Positions 44,245 to 52,655 of a DNA stretch of 64,000 nucleotides are shown here, piece by piece. The notes beneath the pieces were generated by a model. The model saw only the letters and a program-made list of their open reading frames with translations, searched no databases and was not told where the DNA came from. Each line of letters begins with the position of its first letter. The first letter of the stretch is position 1. The position numbers were made by a program, and so were the translations under genes. Origin of the DNA: Croceicoccus marinus (GTDB taxonomy: Bacteria; Pseudomonadota; Alphaproteobacteria; Sphingomonadales; Sphingomonadaceae); NCBI RefSeq assembly GCF_001661675.2, contig NZ_CP019602.1, forward strand, positions 1,141,501 to 1,205,500. The letters are read 5' to 3'.

Positions 44245-45026
44245 CAGCGGACCTCATTCTTCAGAATGTTTGCCCTGGACCTTGCCCGCTCCTTGATCCG
44301 GTCGTCTCGCACCATCTGACGGGCGAGGGTCTCGACCTCTTCCGCATCCTTGCGGGCGTCGTCGATGGCCTTCAGGGCCTTGGCGGATTCTTGGGCCGCC
44401 TCGTGCATCCGTTTCATGCCTTCGACACCATAGGTGCCGTCGTCCTTGACCAGCAGAAGCCGGTGACGACGGAGGCTGCGGATATGGGCCGCATAAGCGT
44501 CGCGCCGGGTCTGGGGCAGGAAGGGGACTTCCACAGGCTCGTTCTTGCCCGTTTCCTCGTTGTACTCGGTACGGAAGACCACGCGGTCAATCTGCTCCTG
44601 ATAGGTCGCCATCTCGCGTTCGATGTCGAGAACCTGACGGGCAATCAGCGCCTGCTCTTGATGGTAGGGCAGAGCGTCATCGCTTACGCCGACCCAAGCG
44701 CGCTGGCGGGCCGCGACCTCACGCATCTTGGCGAGGACGAGCTTAGATTCCTGCTCATCCCTTTGCTCTGGCGGAAGGTCGCGGAGAGCGGCCAAGATCT
44801 CGTGTCGGTCATCTTCGTGCAAAACCTTGACCGTCGGAGGCGAAAAGCGGGTGCCCGGTGCGACCTTCACGGGGCCGGGTACGTCATCGAAGGGATCCAT
44901 CTTGTAGACCCGATCAAGGTAGGGAGTCAGTTCTGGCTCGGCATTCTGGACGCGGGGTTGCGGGTTGCCGATGTTATCGACCACGGCGCGCATGCCGGTG
45001 TCGCTGGAAGTTTCGTTATCAGCCAT
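44244..45026 (-). CDS. Hypothetical helical protein, first gene of the minus-strand block
   Basis: The 260-residue protein has an acidic N-terminal third (ELTPYLDRVYKMDPFDD), then long helices rich in Glu, Arg and Gln (QALIARQVLDIEREMATYQE, and a C-terminal coiled coil with DDARKDAEEVETLARQ). No family recognised; composition fits a phage scaffold, an adaptor or a DNA-associated protein. ATG 45026 has AAAGG upstream. It starts next to the iteron-like repeat region and may be controlled from it. Confidence 0.5.
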   Translation of the reverse strand: MADNETSSDTGMRAVVDNIGNPQPRVQNAEPELTPYLDRVYKMDPFDDVPGPVKVAPGTRFSPPTVKVLHEDDRHEILAALRDLPPEQRDEQESKLVLAKMREVAARQRAWVGVSDDALPYHQEQALIARQVLDIEREMATYQEQIDRVVFRTEYNEETGKNEPVEVPFLPQTRRDAYAAHIRSLRRHRLLLVKDDGTYGVEGMKRMHEAAQESAKALKAIDDARKDAEEVETLARQMVRDDRIKERARSRANILKNEVR

Positions 45027-45138
45027 TGATTGGCCTTTCCTGTCTGGTTGTGTTGGGGCAGCGGCGTCGGGCCGCATGGGGCTGGCTCGGCGCTCCTGCT
45101 GGAGACCGAGGGACGACAGAAGCGAACGTGGAAACGTT

Positions 45139-45516
45139 TCTCTGTCCAAGGGTATGGGTTATTCGGGAATGGGGGTGAGACAGGGATGGCCGGTAGCGGC
45201 TGAAGCCTTTCGCTTCTGCAGGTGCCCCGAAGGATCCTTTAGGAATCCCTCATGGTCCCTTACCTGTATCTCCACCCTCCAAGGGTATGGGTTAATTGCG
45301 GAATGGCGGGAGACGAACCGCTGAATCGCTTCTCTGTCCAAGGGTGAGGGTTATTCGGGATAGGGGAAGCGGGCACCGCGTGACGGGTATAGCCTTGCGC
45401 TTCTGCAGGTGCTCTGAAGGATCCACTTAGGAACCCCCTATGGTCCCTTACCTGTATCTCCACCCTCCAAGAGTGAGGGTTAATCGAACAATGGCGGATT
45501 GATGCGGGCGGGCGAG
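45139..45516. repeat. Two ~190-bp imperfect tandem repeats with four 18-bp iterons
   Basis: The region 45027-45759 has no convincing gene. Two diverged copies of a roughly 190-bp unit (about 45139-45328 and 45331-45516) contain the word TCCAAGGGTATGGGTTAT or variants at 45145, 45278, 45337 and 45466. The variants differ only at positions 7, 10-11 and the last base. Also shared is GGTCCCTTACCTGTATCTCCACCC. The repeats lie between the integrase and the minus-strand block. Spaced iterons suggest a replication origin or regulator sites. Confidence 0.7.
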
Positions 45517-45759
45517 GCCGATGCACCGATAGCGTCGAACCTAGGTTCGCCGTCGATCATCGGTTGGCGCGGCTGCAGGTCGTTCAAGGAATGGGCAGGC
45601 GAGGTTGTCCAGTAATCGAGGTGTTGCCCGCGGCTGATCTCCTCGCTGTCCCTGAAAATGAACCCATACTGCGCATAAAAACGGGAGGCGGGGCCGAAAG
45701 GGGAGCGGAGGGATCGTCACTCCAGCCCCGTTCAAAATGATGGCAGGAAGCCCTCATTC

Positions 45760-47268
45760 TTATCGTGGATGAGGTAGCTTGATCGTCGGATAGTCGATTA
45801 GGTCAATCAGGCGGGCCTTCTGCGCCAGCGTGATCCCCTCGGGGCTGTAACGGCCATAGGTAAAGCCGCGCTCGTGCCCCAGCACCTGCGCCCATTCGTT
45901 CTCAGGAACGCCAGCCCTTTCCATTATTTGCGTGACGTTCTTGCGGAACGAGTGGAATGTCTTGCGGCGGTCGGTGAAGCCACGGGCGAGCTTAAAGCGG
46001 CTGAACTCCTTGCCAGCATCCGCGCCTGCTTTCGCCCCCGGTCCCTCGGCATTGAACTTAGGCCAAACACGTTCGCCAGCCTTGCCGGTACGGCCTGCCA
46101 GCCAGCTGAGGGCAGGGTGCAGGGGTACTTGTCGGATCCCTGCGGGCGTCTTTGCGTCCTCCACCTGAACATAGGCGATGTCGTCTTCGCTGCGGAGTTG
46201 GCCGAATGTCATGGAGGCGATCTCGTCCAGCCGCATGCCGGTATAGAGAGCGACCAAAACTACCTCGGTTACGTCTTGGCGGCTGGGGGGCGGGTTGAAG
46301 AGGCGCTTCAGTTCGTCGGGCTGCCAAGGCAGGTAGCTTAGCACGTTCCTGCCAACCGTAAGCCGTCGCCGGAGATCGGAAAACGGATTGCTACCAGAAC
46401 AACGGTCCCGCTTCTCGCCCCAGTTCCACAGTTCCTGCAGGGCCTGTGCGTGGCGGTTGCTGGTGGCATCGGCAAGACCGTCAGGATGATTGCCGAACTG
46501 CTTCACCAACTCGGGCCAGCCCATTTGCTTAGCTTTAGGTGATCGCGCCCAGTTGGGATCGAAGCGGCGCAGCGTGTCCATGAACGCAGCAGCATCGGCA
46601 CGGCGAATGTCCCGCAGAGGGCGATCCTTGATGAAACCGGCAAACAGCCGATAGGTCGCCTCTTTCTGCTGCTTGGTGTTGCTTTGCTTGAGACCCTTCT
46701 GCCGCGCCCACTGCTCAACGAACTCTGCAGCCGTCTCGGAGAATGATTGCTCAAGCTCGCGGCGCGGGGCAGGGCGCTCGTTCCTTCGGATCTCTTGCAG
46801 GGCATCCTGCAGGGCTGCGACTTCCACCTCTTCTTCTGGCGTCAGGTCGCGACCTTGGGTGCGGCCTTCAATCTTCTCCAGTGCGATCTCGGCCCCGAGT
46901 TCCCTCGGATCGTCTTGTGGGCGCCCTTGGACATTGAGGGTTCCATTCAGAGCGAGGTCCATGATGGTCTCGTGGAGCTCACGCAGGATCCGTTTGGGCG
47001 TCGACTGTCCCGGCGTCTGGGTGGCCCATTGCGCCCTGATCGTGACTTCCCATGCCTTGGCCTCAAGCTGGGCCGACGGGCGGTCCAGTGCCGTCATGGT
47101 CTTTTGCAGGTACTGCTTGCCCCCGTGGGCCTCCTGCAGGTGCGCTGGAATGCGCACTTTCGCTCGCCATTTATTGTGCCTGCGCTGCAGTGCCAAACCC
47201 CTGTCTCCGTCCTTCTGTGGGCCATATATGTGGGCCACATCGGTGGGCCAGAAGGCACGGAAAGACAA
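45760..47268 (-). CDS. Tyrosine integrase of the element
   Basis: The 502-residue site-specific recombinase has a SAM-like core-binding domain (about 170-270) and a catalytic domain with all key residues: Arg in YTGMRLDEIASM, His-x-x-Arg in FHSFRKN, His in VLGHERG and nucleophile Tyr in YGRYSPEG. The gene lies 46 nt inside the right att repeat, the usual place. Its first 20 codons contain the right GTGGGCC array, so the true start may be further in (for example TTG 47196). It should catalyse integration at tRNA-Gln. Confidence 0.93.
   Translation of the reverse strand: MSFRAFWPTDVAHIYGPQKDGDRGLALQRRHNKWRAKVRIPAHLQEAHGGKQYLQKTMTALDRPSAQLEAKAWEVTIRAQWATQTPGQSTPKRILRELHETIMDLALNGTLNVQGRPQDDPRELGAEIALEKIEGRTQGRDLTPEEEVEVAALQDALQEIRRNERPAPRRELEQSFSETAAEFVEQWARQKGLKQSNTKQQKEATYRLFAGFIKDRPLRDIRRADAAAFMDTLRRFDPNWARSPKAKQMGWPELVKQFGNHPDGLADATSNRHAQALQELWNWGEKRDRCSGSNPFSDLRRRLTVGRNVLSYLPWQPDELKRLFNPPPSRQDVTEVVLVALYTGMRLDEIASMTFGQLRSEDDIAYVQVEDAKTPAGIRQVPLHPALSWLAGRTGKAGERVWPKFNAEGPGAKAGADAGKEFSRFKLARGFTDRRKTFHSFRKNVTQIMERAGVPENEWAQVLGHERGFTYGRYSPEGITLAQKARLIDLIDYPTIKLPHPR
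47216..47250 (+). repeat. Right array of GTGGGCC repeats, likely integrase arm sites
   Basis: TGTGGGCCATATA, TGTGGGCCACATCGG and TGGGCCAGAAGG follow each other near the integrase start. The first two match the left array at 39791 in the same orientation. If integrase binds here, it would also cover its own gene start, allowing self-repression. Confidence 0.55.
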
Positions 47269-47313
47269 GGAAAATATTGCATCTCAGCGAGTTAATACGG
47301 GCCGCTCTTGGCC

Positions 47314-47330
47314 TCCTGCCGCCCCAGCCA
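47314..47330 (+). repeat. Right attachment repeat (attR side)
   Basis: TCCTGCCGCCCCAGCCA is identical to the tRNA-Gln 3' end. No tRNA body precedes it, so it is the duplicated end left by integration. Confidence 0.9.
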
Positions 47331-47700
47331 ACTCATACGGCAGATGTGTATTTAAAATGGTTTTGGCGAATTACGCCTCAGCCAACACGCACTGTACCGA
47401 TTGGGTGTACCAAGCAACTGTACTAAAAAATGTCCGGGCAAGCGTGACAGCAAGGCGAAAGGCCTTAAGTTCATGCCGCGTACGAAGCTGCAAATATGAA
47501 GCGCAGAGGCGCTGTATTTTGCTGGATACGCTCACTCCGCCCGGCCGATTTGGGCGCCTCGAAATCTCATCCTATAATTTGGTCGCTTAGCCTTTTTACA
47601 AGTGACCAATGCACCACTCGGCGTCTGCCGGTCGAATTAACGGCCTTTAGTGATAGACTTCGCGTGACCATGATGTTCAGGATCGGGCAGGAAGGCCTTG
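47331..47700. other. 370 bp without a recognisable gene
   Basis: The first bases after the right att repeat, up to the small gene at 47701, are more AT-rich than the core. Short open frames occur on both strands but none has family resemblance. It may hold remnants of an older insertion. Confidence 0.4.
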
Positions 47701-47937
47701 ATGAACATGCGCAAAGAAGAAATCTACGCGGCAGAACTTCGTTCCTATCATGATTGGTTGATCAATGCCGATGCTCTCGAACTTTCGATGGAAGGAGCGA
47801 TGTCTGCCTGGGTTCGAAAGAGTCGCCTTGATTTTTTAGACCGGTGCACCAACCCCTTTCGCGAAGCGGTTCGTTGCACCGACACAGTTCCAGTCATGCG
47901 CGAGAGCCTGAACTTACGTCAGTTTTTGGCGAGCTAA
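47701..47937 (+). CDS. Hypothetical 78-residue protein
   Basis: ATG 47701 follows AGGAAGG with 5 nt spacing. The product starts MNMRKEEIYAAELRSYHDW, is mainly helical and has two cysteines. I do not recognise it. Its good ribosome site and balanced composition favour a real gene in the accessory stretch. Confidence 0.5.
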   Translation: MNMRKEEIYAAELRSYHDWLINADALELSMEGAMSAWVRKSRLDFLDRCTNPFREAVRCTDTVPVMRESLNLRQFLAS

Positions 47938-48151
47938 TCCGAAGCCGTGAACGACCGCAATGTCGGCGGTTTCAGTCGGCAGCTTCGCGCCTTGTCGATG
48001 TGTGAGCGTGCTGACATCTCCTCGACGGGAGGATTTGGTCGCGCTCCAAACTTTATTACCGACACTGGCCGCCGCGTGGCATGACGCCCCGGAAACGAGT
48101 GCTTGCTTCAACCGTCGACGGTTCGAGCCAGACCGGAGCGACGATGGCCGA

Positions 48152-48569
48152 ATGGAAGAATTGCTCATCTTTGGCGCTGTTATTGGAAGCACCAATTGTG
48201 CAACTGCGCTGGCTTTTGGCCCGCTTGGCATGAGGGTCTGCCGTTACCGCGTATTGCCGGTATTCGGCACATTTGAGTTTGCACCTCCTCTGTTCGGTTT
48301 GTGGCTCGGTCGTCAGGCGTCGTCTTTTATCGCCGAAGCAGCGGAGTGGCTCGGGCATCGATAACCTCATGGCGGGCTTCAGTCTGGGTCTCGATGCGTC
48401 GGACCCGCTTTTGATTGCGGCCAAGACCGCTTTGTTTTCGATGGCGTTCGCTGAGTTTGGCTTGCAGCTTAAGGCCCGGGCAAGCGGTCCGAGTCGTAAG
48501 TTAGCAGAAGCAGGTATCCGGCTCCTTCTGATCGCACTCGCGGCAGCAAGGGCGGCGGGCGTAATCTGA
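48152..48569 (+). pseudogene. Frameshifted MntP-like (manganese-efflux-type) membrane protein gene
   Basis: The first frame (48152-48364) encodes MEELLIFGAVIGSTNCATAL..., then VFGTFEFAPPLFGLWLGRQA, like helices 1-3 of the MntP/UPF0059 family. It stops at TAA 48362. A different frame continues with NLMAGFSLGLDASDPLLIAAKTAL and two more helices to 48569, like the second half of the family. An indel near 48355-48370 would join them. The second part ends in TGATG, overlapping the dedA start, so the original gene was coupled to dedA. The 48369-48569 part could still be translated. Confidence 0.5.
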
Positions 48570-49186
48570 TGGACGAATTGATAAGCAGAGCGTTGCAATA
48601 CATTGCAGCAAACAGCTTCTGGGCTGGCCCTGTAGTCGGCCTGCTGGCTTTCGGCGAATCCCTTGCTTTCGTGGGCGTGCTGATACCGGGGACTGCCCTG
48701 CTACTTGGCGTGGGCGGCCTTGTGGGTGCCGGGGTGCTCGACCCGCTCTGGATCGCGTCCTGGCTGTTCTTCGGAGCGATCACCGGCAATTGGGCGTCCT
48801 ACGTGATCGGCAGAAAGATCGGGCCGCAAGTTTATCGGCGCTGGCCGCTGAACCGTAACCGGCGGGCCGTGGCCCGAGCGCGGCTGTTCTTCCGCCGCTA
48901 CGGCTTTGCTGCAGTTTTTCTCAGCCGCTTTCTAGGACCGCTCCGCGCCGTCCTTCCGGTGGTCGCAGGCGTCATGGAGATGAGCGCGCGGCGCTTTCAG
49001 GCGGCGAACCTGCTATCGGGCGGGCTTTGGGTGCCTGCAATTCTGGGACCCGGTTATCTTGCCGCCGACGCTTTGCCGGAAGGGGGAATAACGCAAATGC
49101 ACGTCCTGCTTTTTGCCGTTGGCGTGCTCGCGATCACCGGCGCAGGCACATGGATTGGCGCAAGGCTGATGCGGGGCAGACGCTGA
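48569..49186 (+). CDS. DedA family membrane protein
   Basis: The 205-residue protein has DedA/VTT landmarks: GLLAFGESLAFVGVLIPGTALLLGVG (E and PG motif, shortened here to FGESLAFVGVLIPG), the GNWASYVIGRKIG block, and FLSRFLGPLRAVLPVVAG. DedA proteins work as lipid scramblases or undecaprenyl-phosphate flippases and affect envelope stress resistance. The start overlaps the stop of the broken MntP-like gene by one base. Confidence 0.9.
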   Translation: MDELISRALQYIAANSFWAGPVVGLLAFGESLAFVGVLIPGTALLLGVGGLVGAGVLDPLWIASWLFFGAITGNWASYVIGRKIGPQVYRRWPLNRNRRAVARARLFFRRYGFAAVFLSRFLGPLRAVLPVVAGVMEMSARRFQAANLLSGGLWVPAILGPGYLAADALPEGGITQMHVLLFAVGVLAITGAGTWIGARLMRGRR

Positions 49187-49305
49187 GCGGAATGCCGCAC
49201 CAATCCGAGGGGAGGTCCCATCCTGAACGGGTCACGGTTCGCCGCAACAGATTTATCATTGAGAACTCGGCTCTTACCCTGACGATCGGAATGAGCGGAG
49301 ATATC

Positions 49306-49668
49306 ATGAGGAAAGTCGCATTCGCGCTCGTGTCGGCCCTTTTGATGATCGTTGTTGGCGACGCTCTGGCCCCGGATGCGCCAGCGCAAAGCCAGCCGCC
49401 CGACGCTTCGTCCGCTGAAGTCCCACCAGTTGGCGAGTTTGGCGATGTGGCGGCGGCGCGGTTTGCACCCGCGGCCTTGGAGATGGAGCGGATTGCCGCC
49501 AGTAATTCGATGGCCGAAGAGGAGCAGCAAGCGGCAATGATCAATGCAGTCCGGCAGGTCGGACGCAAGCTGCAAGGATTTCACCAGATTGCCTTGGCTC
49601 ATCAGGCTGACACTGGTTTACCACAGCGGATCGAAGTGGCTGCAGAACAGCACGTCGCGGAGGCATAG
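49306..49668 (+). CDS. Exported DUF4168-like protein
   Basis: The 120-residue product has a signal peptide (ALVSALLMIVVGDALAPDAPAQ). The helical part FAPAALEMERIAASNSM, then EEQQAAMINAVRQVGRKLQGFHQIA, resembles DUF4168 of periplasmic proteins. GGAG lies 8 nt before ATG 49306; ATG 49291 is an alternative. Function unknown. Confidence 0.55.
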   Translation: MRKVAFALVSALLMIVVGDALAPDAPAQSQPPDASSAEVPPVGEFGDVAAARFAPAALEMERIAASNSMAEEEQQAAMINAVRQVGRKLQGFHQIALAHQADTGLPQRIEVAAEQHVAEA

Positions 49669-49876
49669 CACGGCCAACCTGCACAGAATCAGAAGGCCGT
49701 TTGCCAGCGCGACGATCCTTAGGAGCTGTCAGCGCGCAGGCGGCAGCGTACCTCAAGCGCAGCTTTTGGAGATGAACTAGACGAGTTCTGAACGCGCGAT
49801 CGCAAAGGGCGCACCCCGGGGCGGCGCTGAGCGGACCTTATCGGGATCTCGCCGGCGCTCGATCCAATTTGCTTCC

Positions 49877-49978
49877 ATGGAGGAGATTGACATTTTGAAG
49901 TTTCTGGGTGGCACTGTTGGAATAATCTTTCTCATCGGGCTGTTGGTCGTGATAGGATTGTTGGCGCTGATATTCTAA
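49877..49978 (+). CDS. Small single-span membrane protein (about 33 residues)
   Basis: The short frame encodes a charged start (MEEIDILKF) and one very hydrophobic helix, VGIIFLIGLLVVIGLLALIF, ending at TAA 49978. The GGAGGAG at 49879 could instead serve a TTG start at 49895, giving a 27-residue protein. One-helix proteins of this kind are common in sphingomonads, to my memory, without a known role. Confidence 0.5.
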   Translation: MEEIDILKFLGGTVGIIFLIGLLVVIGLLALIF

Positions 49979-50046
49979 AGTCGCGCCTGACAGCACCGCT
50001 GCGTTGCGCCCCTTGGCGCTGACCAGGTGGCCTGCTGATCGGGACT

Positions 50047-50283
50047 ATGGCTCTACTTATATTCTACGTCGCGCTAGCGCTTGCGTCCTTCCTGTACTCG
50101 CTGCTCGAAGCAACACTGCTCACCATTACTCCGTCTTCCATTCGCTCGGCGGCTCAGAACGGTGCAAAGTGGGCAGGCGGGCTCAAAAAGCTGAAAGATG
50201 ATGTCGAGCGCCCGCTAAAAGCGATACTGACGCTCAATACCGTCGCTTACACAATGATCTGCAGGAATATGCCCGGGAACTAG
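50047..50283 (+). pseudogene. Truncated CNNM/CorC-type (DUF21) transporter gene
   Basis: The 78-residue frame matches only the start of DUF21 ion transporters: FYVALALASFLYSLLEATLL, then SAAQNGAKWAGGLKKLKDDVERPLKAILTLNTVAYT (two shortened phrases). These proteins normally exceed 300 residues with CBS domains. After TVAYTM the frame changes to unrelated residues and stops. The missing part is not found downstream, so this is a deletion remnant. Confidence 0.75.
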
Positions 50284-50377
50284 CGCGAGCCAAGTCTTGG
50301 GGTGCGCGCCGGGAATCTACTTGGGCTGATTTACGAAATTGATCGGCAGTGATTACGCAGGACGTTTCTAGGCACCG

Positions 50378-50409
50378 AAAAGGGGCTGCGCAGTAACGCA
50401 GCCCCCAAA
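50378..50409 (-). terminator. Intrinsic terminator of the glycine-zipper protein gene
   Basis: On the minus strand GGGGCTGCG pairs with CGCAGCCCC around a 6-nt loop and TTTTC follows. It lies 15 nt after the stop at 50424. Confidence 0.88.
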
Positions 50410-50423
50410 ATCCCGTGAAATAC

Positions 50424-50999
50424 TCAGTATCTCGTGGTGGTGTCGCCCGTGTTGGTCGTAGTCGTGGCTGAAGGGCGGGTGCGTGATGAATAGCCTTGAT
50501 GTTCGTGCAGAATCGTCTCCACTTCGGTGCGCGTCGCTCCGCTATCATCGATGTCGACGCCGACCCAGTATCCGCCTTGCTGGATCTGCTCGTCATAATA
50601 TCGCGCATCCTCTTCATCGACGCCGTAATCCATCAATGCCCCGGTAAGCCCGCCGATGGCTCCGCCAACCACCGCGCTGGTCGCAGCTGCACTGCCGATA
50701 ACGCCAAGGGCCTCGGCAACTGCGCCGGCAGCTATGAACGGCCCCACGCCGGGAATCGCCAGCGCGGCTAGGCCAGCAACTGCGCCAGTTCCTGCCCCGA
50801 TGGCCAGACCTTTGCCGGCGCCGCTGGCCTTGGTGTCAGTGTGATCGTGATCACTTCCGTGCGCCTGTTCGAAATCGTCGTCATTCCGGCTGATCACCGA
50901 GATCGCTTTCTCACGCACGCCGCGCTCACGCAGTTGATCGATTGCGCGCTCGGCATTGTTCCTGTTGTCGAAAACTGCTGATGCAACGTTCTTGCTCAT
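50424..50999 (-). CDS. General-stress-type protein with glycine-zipper core
   Basis: The 191-residue protein begins with a ferredoxin-like part (AVFDNRNNAERAIDQLRERGV), as in YflT/heat-induced stress proteins. A central hydrophobic glycine-zipper follows (GKGLAIGAGTGAVAGLAAL... and SAVVGGAIGGLTGALMDYG), then EEDARYYDEQIQQGGYWVGV and a Thr-rich tail. ATG 50999 has GAGAGG 9 nt upstream. It probably protects cells under stress; mechanism unknown. Confidence 0.75.
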   Translation of the reverse strand: MSKNVASAVFDNRNNAERAIDQLRERGVREKAISVISRNDDDFEQAHGSDHDHTDTKASGAGKGLAIGAGTGAVAGLAALAIPGVGPFIAAGAVAEALGVIGSAAATSAVVGGAIGGLTGALMDYGVDEEDARYYDEQIQQGGYWVGVDIDDSGATRTEVETILHEHQGYSSRTRPSATTTTNTGDTTTRY

Positions 51000-51175
51000 C
51001 GCCATGATCCTCTCACCCATCCAGCTGAATTGCTGGAACCATTAACCAATGGGGCGTGGCAGCGATCGTTCCGACCGCCGGTTCACATAGGGTCGCGTAT
51101 AGGCGCGGCGAGAGGGAAATTCGGAACGATATCAACGGGTCCTTCGTTCATCATGGGTACAGTAACGGAGAAAAC

Positions 51176-51517
51176 ATGATGAAACTCAGACTCAGCGCTC
51201 TTTTTGCCCTCGGGATGCTTGCGGCTTGCGGAGACGATGCCACCCCCGCGCAGGAGCAACAGGCTGAGCAGCTCGAAGAGCGAGCGGACATGATCGAGGA
51301 AGCCGGCGACGAGCGCGCAGAGATGATCGACGAAAGGACCGATGCACGCGCCGATGCGCTCAACGACCGTGCGGACGCCCTTGAAGACGGGGATGTCCCG
51401 GTTGGCAGTTCGCCGGTGGGTGCAACTGGTACACAGGGCAGCATGATGAACGATGCACCGGCCGCCAATACGGGCGCGCCGCCGGCAAATGCCGCGGGTG
51501 CGGGCGAGAACGGCTGA
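51176..51517 (+). CDS. Small lipoprotein with Glu/Arg/Asp repeats
   Basis: The 113-residue product has a lipoprotein signal ending LAAC (Cys19). A highly charged helix of heptad-like repeats follows (ERADMIEEAGDERAEMIDE, then RTDARADALNDRADALED) and an Ala/Asn/Gly-rich tail. GGAG lies 5 nt before ATG 51176. It precedes the L,D-transpeptidase gene by 4 nt, so a cell-wall-related role is conceivable. Confidence 0.65.
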   Translation: MMKLRLSALFALGMLAACGDDATPAQEQQAEQLEERADMIEEAGDERAEMIDERTDARADALNDRADALEDGDVPVGSSPVGATGTQGSMMNDAPAANTGAPPANAAGAGENG

Positions 51518-51521
51518 CGCC

Positions 51522-52543
51522 GTGCGATGGCGGGAGCGTGAGGGAGGGCTCAAGTGGGGTCTTGCGGCAGCTGCCGCTCTCGCTTTCGTGACAAGCTTTG
51601 GGGGCGGGGACGCCATCCGTGATGCGGATCATGACGCTGGCACGGCTAGCGAGCGGTCAGCGAAGGTGACGCCAGCAATTGGCACTGCGGCAGCAGCCGA
51701 TCGACAGGAACGGCTGGAACCGGGGCTATCGGCCGTGAATGTGCACTATCTGGACGGCACCCTCGCTCCCTCGGAAACAGAGCTGGCGAGAACAGCAAGT
51801 CTGCAGGCTAGCTTCGCAGATACGGGCATTGGCGAATTGGCGGGGGAAGCAAATCCGATATACCTGGCGCTCCTTGAAGGGCTACGGACTTATCAGGAAG
51901 AATGGAGTGTGCTTCCGCAGATTGCCCTCGGGAATTCGCCAGTTGAGGTCGGAGACCAAGGTACGGAAGTCGCCAACTTGTTCCAGCGTCTTGGCTTGGC
52001 GGCCGCGAGCGATGGCCGTTTCGACGACACGCTCGCGAAAAAGATTGCTGAGTTCCAGGAGATCCACGGCTTGCCGGTCACGGGCATGGCCGATGCAGCT
52101 ACGATCGCAGCGCTCAATCGCGGCAGCGCCCATTACGAAGCCATCATCCGCGCTAATCTGGAACGGGCGCGACGCATCTCGGCAAAGGCAGACGGTAAGT
52201 TTGTGTTGGTGAACACGGCGGCGGCCGATTTGATCGCCTTCGAACAGGGGCAGCCCGCTTTGCGCATGAAGGTCGCCCTCGGCAGCACAGACCGACCAAC
52301 GGTGGCGCTGGCGGACAGAATTGAAACGATCGTGGTCAATCCACCATGGAACCTGCCCCCGCATCTGGTGCAGTCGATGATAGCTCCCGAAGTGGTCCGG
52401 GAGGGTATCGGATATCTGGAGGAGAACGGCTATGTCGTACTCTCCGACTGGTCAGACGACGCCGTGGCAGCAGATCCCGCTTCGGTAGACTGGCAGGCTG
52501 TAAGCGAAGGAAAGGCTTTCGCGCGAGTCCGCCAGAACCCGGG
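51522..52543 (+). pseudogene. L,D-transpeptidase (YcbB type), 5' part cut by IS21 element
   Basis: From GTG 51522, the fragment has a membrane/signal segment (WGLAAAAALAFVTSF), a scaffold part, a peptidoglycan-binding domain (VEVGDQGTEVANLFQRLGL, GLPVTGMADAATIAALN) and the start of the catalytic domain (VALGSTDRPT, VVNPPWNLPP). It breaks off at RQNPG, where IS21 is inserted. The run-on frame adds 12 foreign residues. Joining it in frame with 55059-55416 restores an expected 459-residue enzyme that makes 3-3 cross-links in peptidoglycan. Confidence 0.88.
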
Positions 52544-52655
52544 TGTGGACCGGCGTGCAAAAGGGACCCCGTTAGCGGGGTGATCGGCGTCTAAAAGGGA
52601 CCCTTCATTCTGATGGTGTAGTTGACCGCCTGGTTTTCCAGGTGGTGAGATCGGG

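Larger units (their letters stand above)
39723..47330. mobile_element. tRNA-Gln-integrated element of about 7.6 kb
   Basis: The element is bounded by a perfect 17-bp direct repeat of the tRNA-Gln 3' end (39723-39739 and 47314-47330). A tyrosine integrase gene lies at the far end, 46 nt inside the right repeat. It carries a predicted nuclease, an LprI-like membrane protein, a serine recombinase, five small phage-type genes and an iteron-like region. No capsid, portal, terminase, lysis or conjugation gene is present, so it is a genomic island or satellite-like element rather than a complete prophage. Two transcription blocks converge near 42610-42770. Confidence 0.88.

Noticed and set aside
45145..45483. 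CRISPR-like array
   Set aside because: There are only four copies of an 18-bp word, spaced 133, 59 and 129 bp, with no uniform spacers and no cas genes.
45159..45526. Two short minus-strand frames inside the tandem repeats
   Set aside because: They are copies of the same repeat unit read as protein, without ribosome sites or a family; the DNA words are better conserved than the peptides.
39723..47330. Complete prophage
   Set aside because: No terminase, portal, capsid, tail or lysis gene is present among the island's genes.
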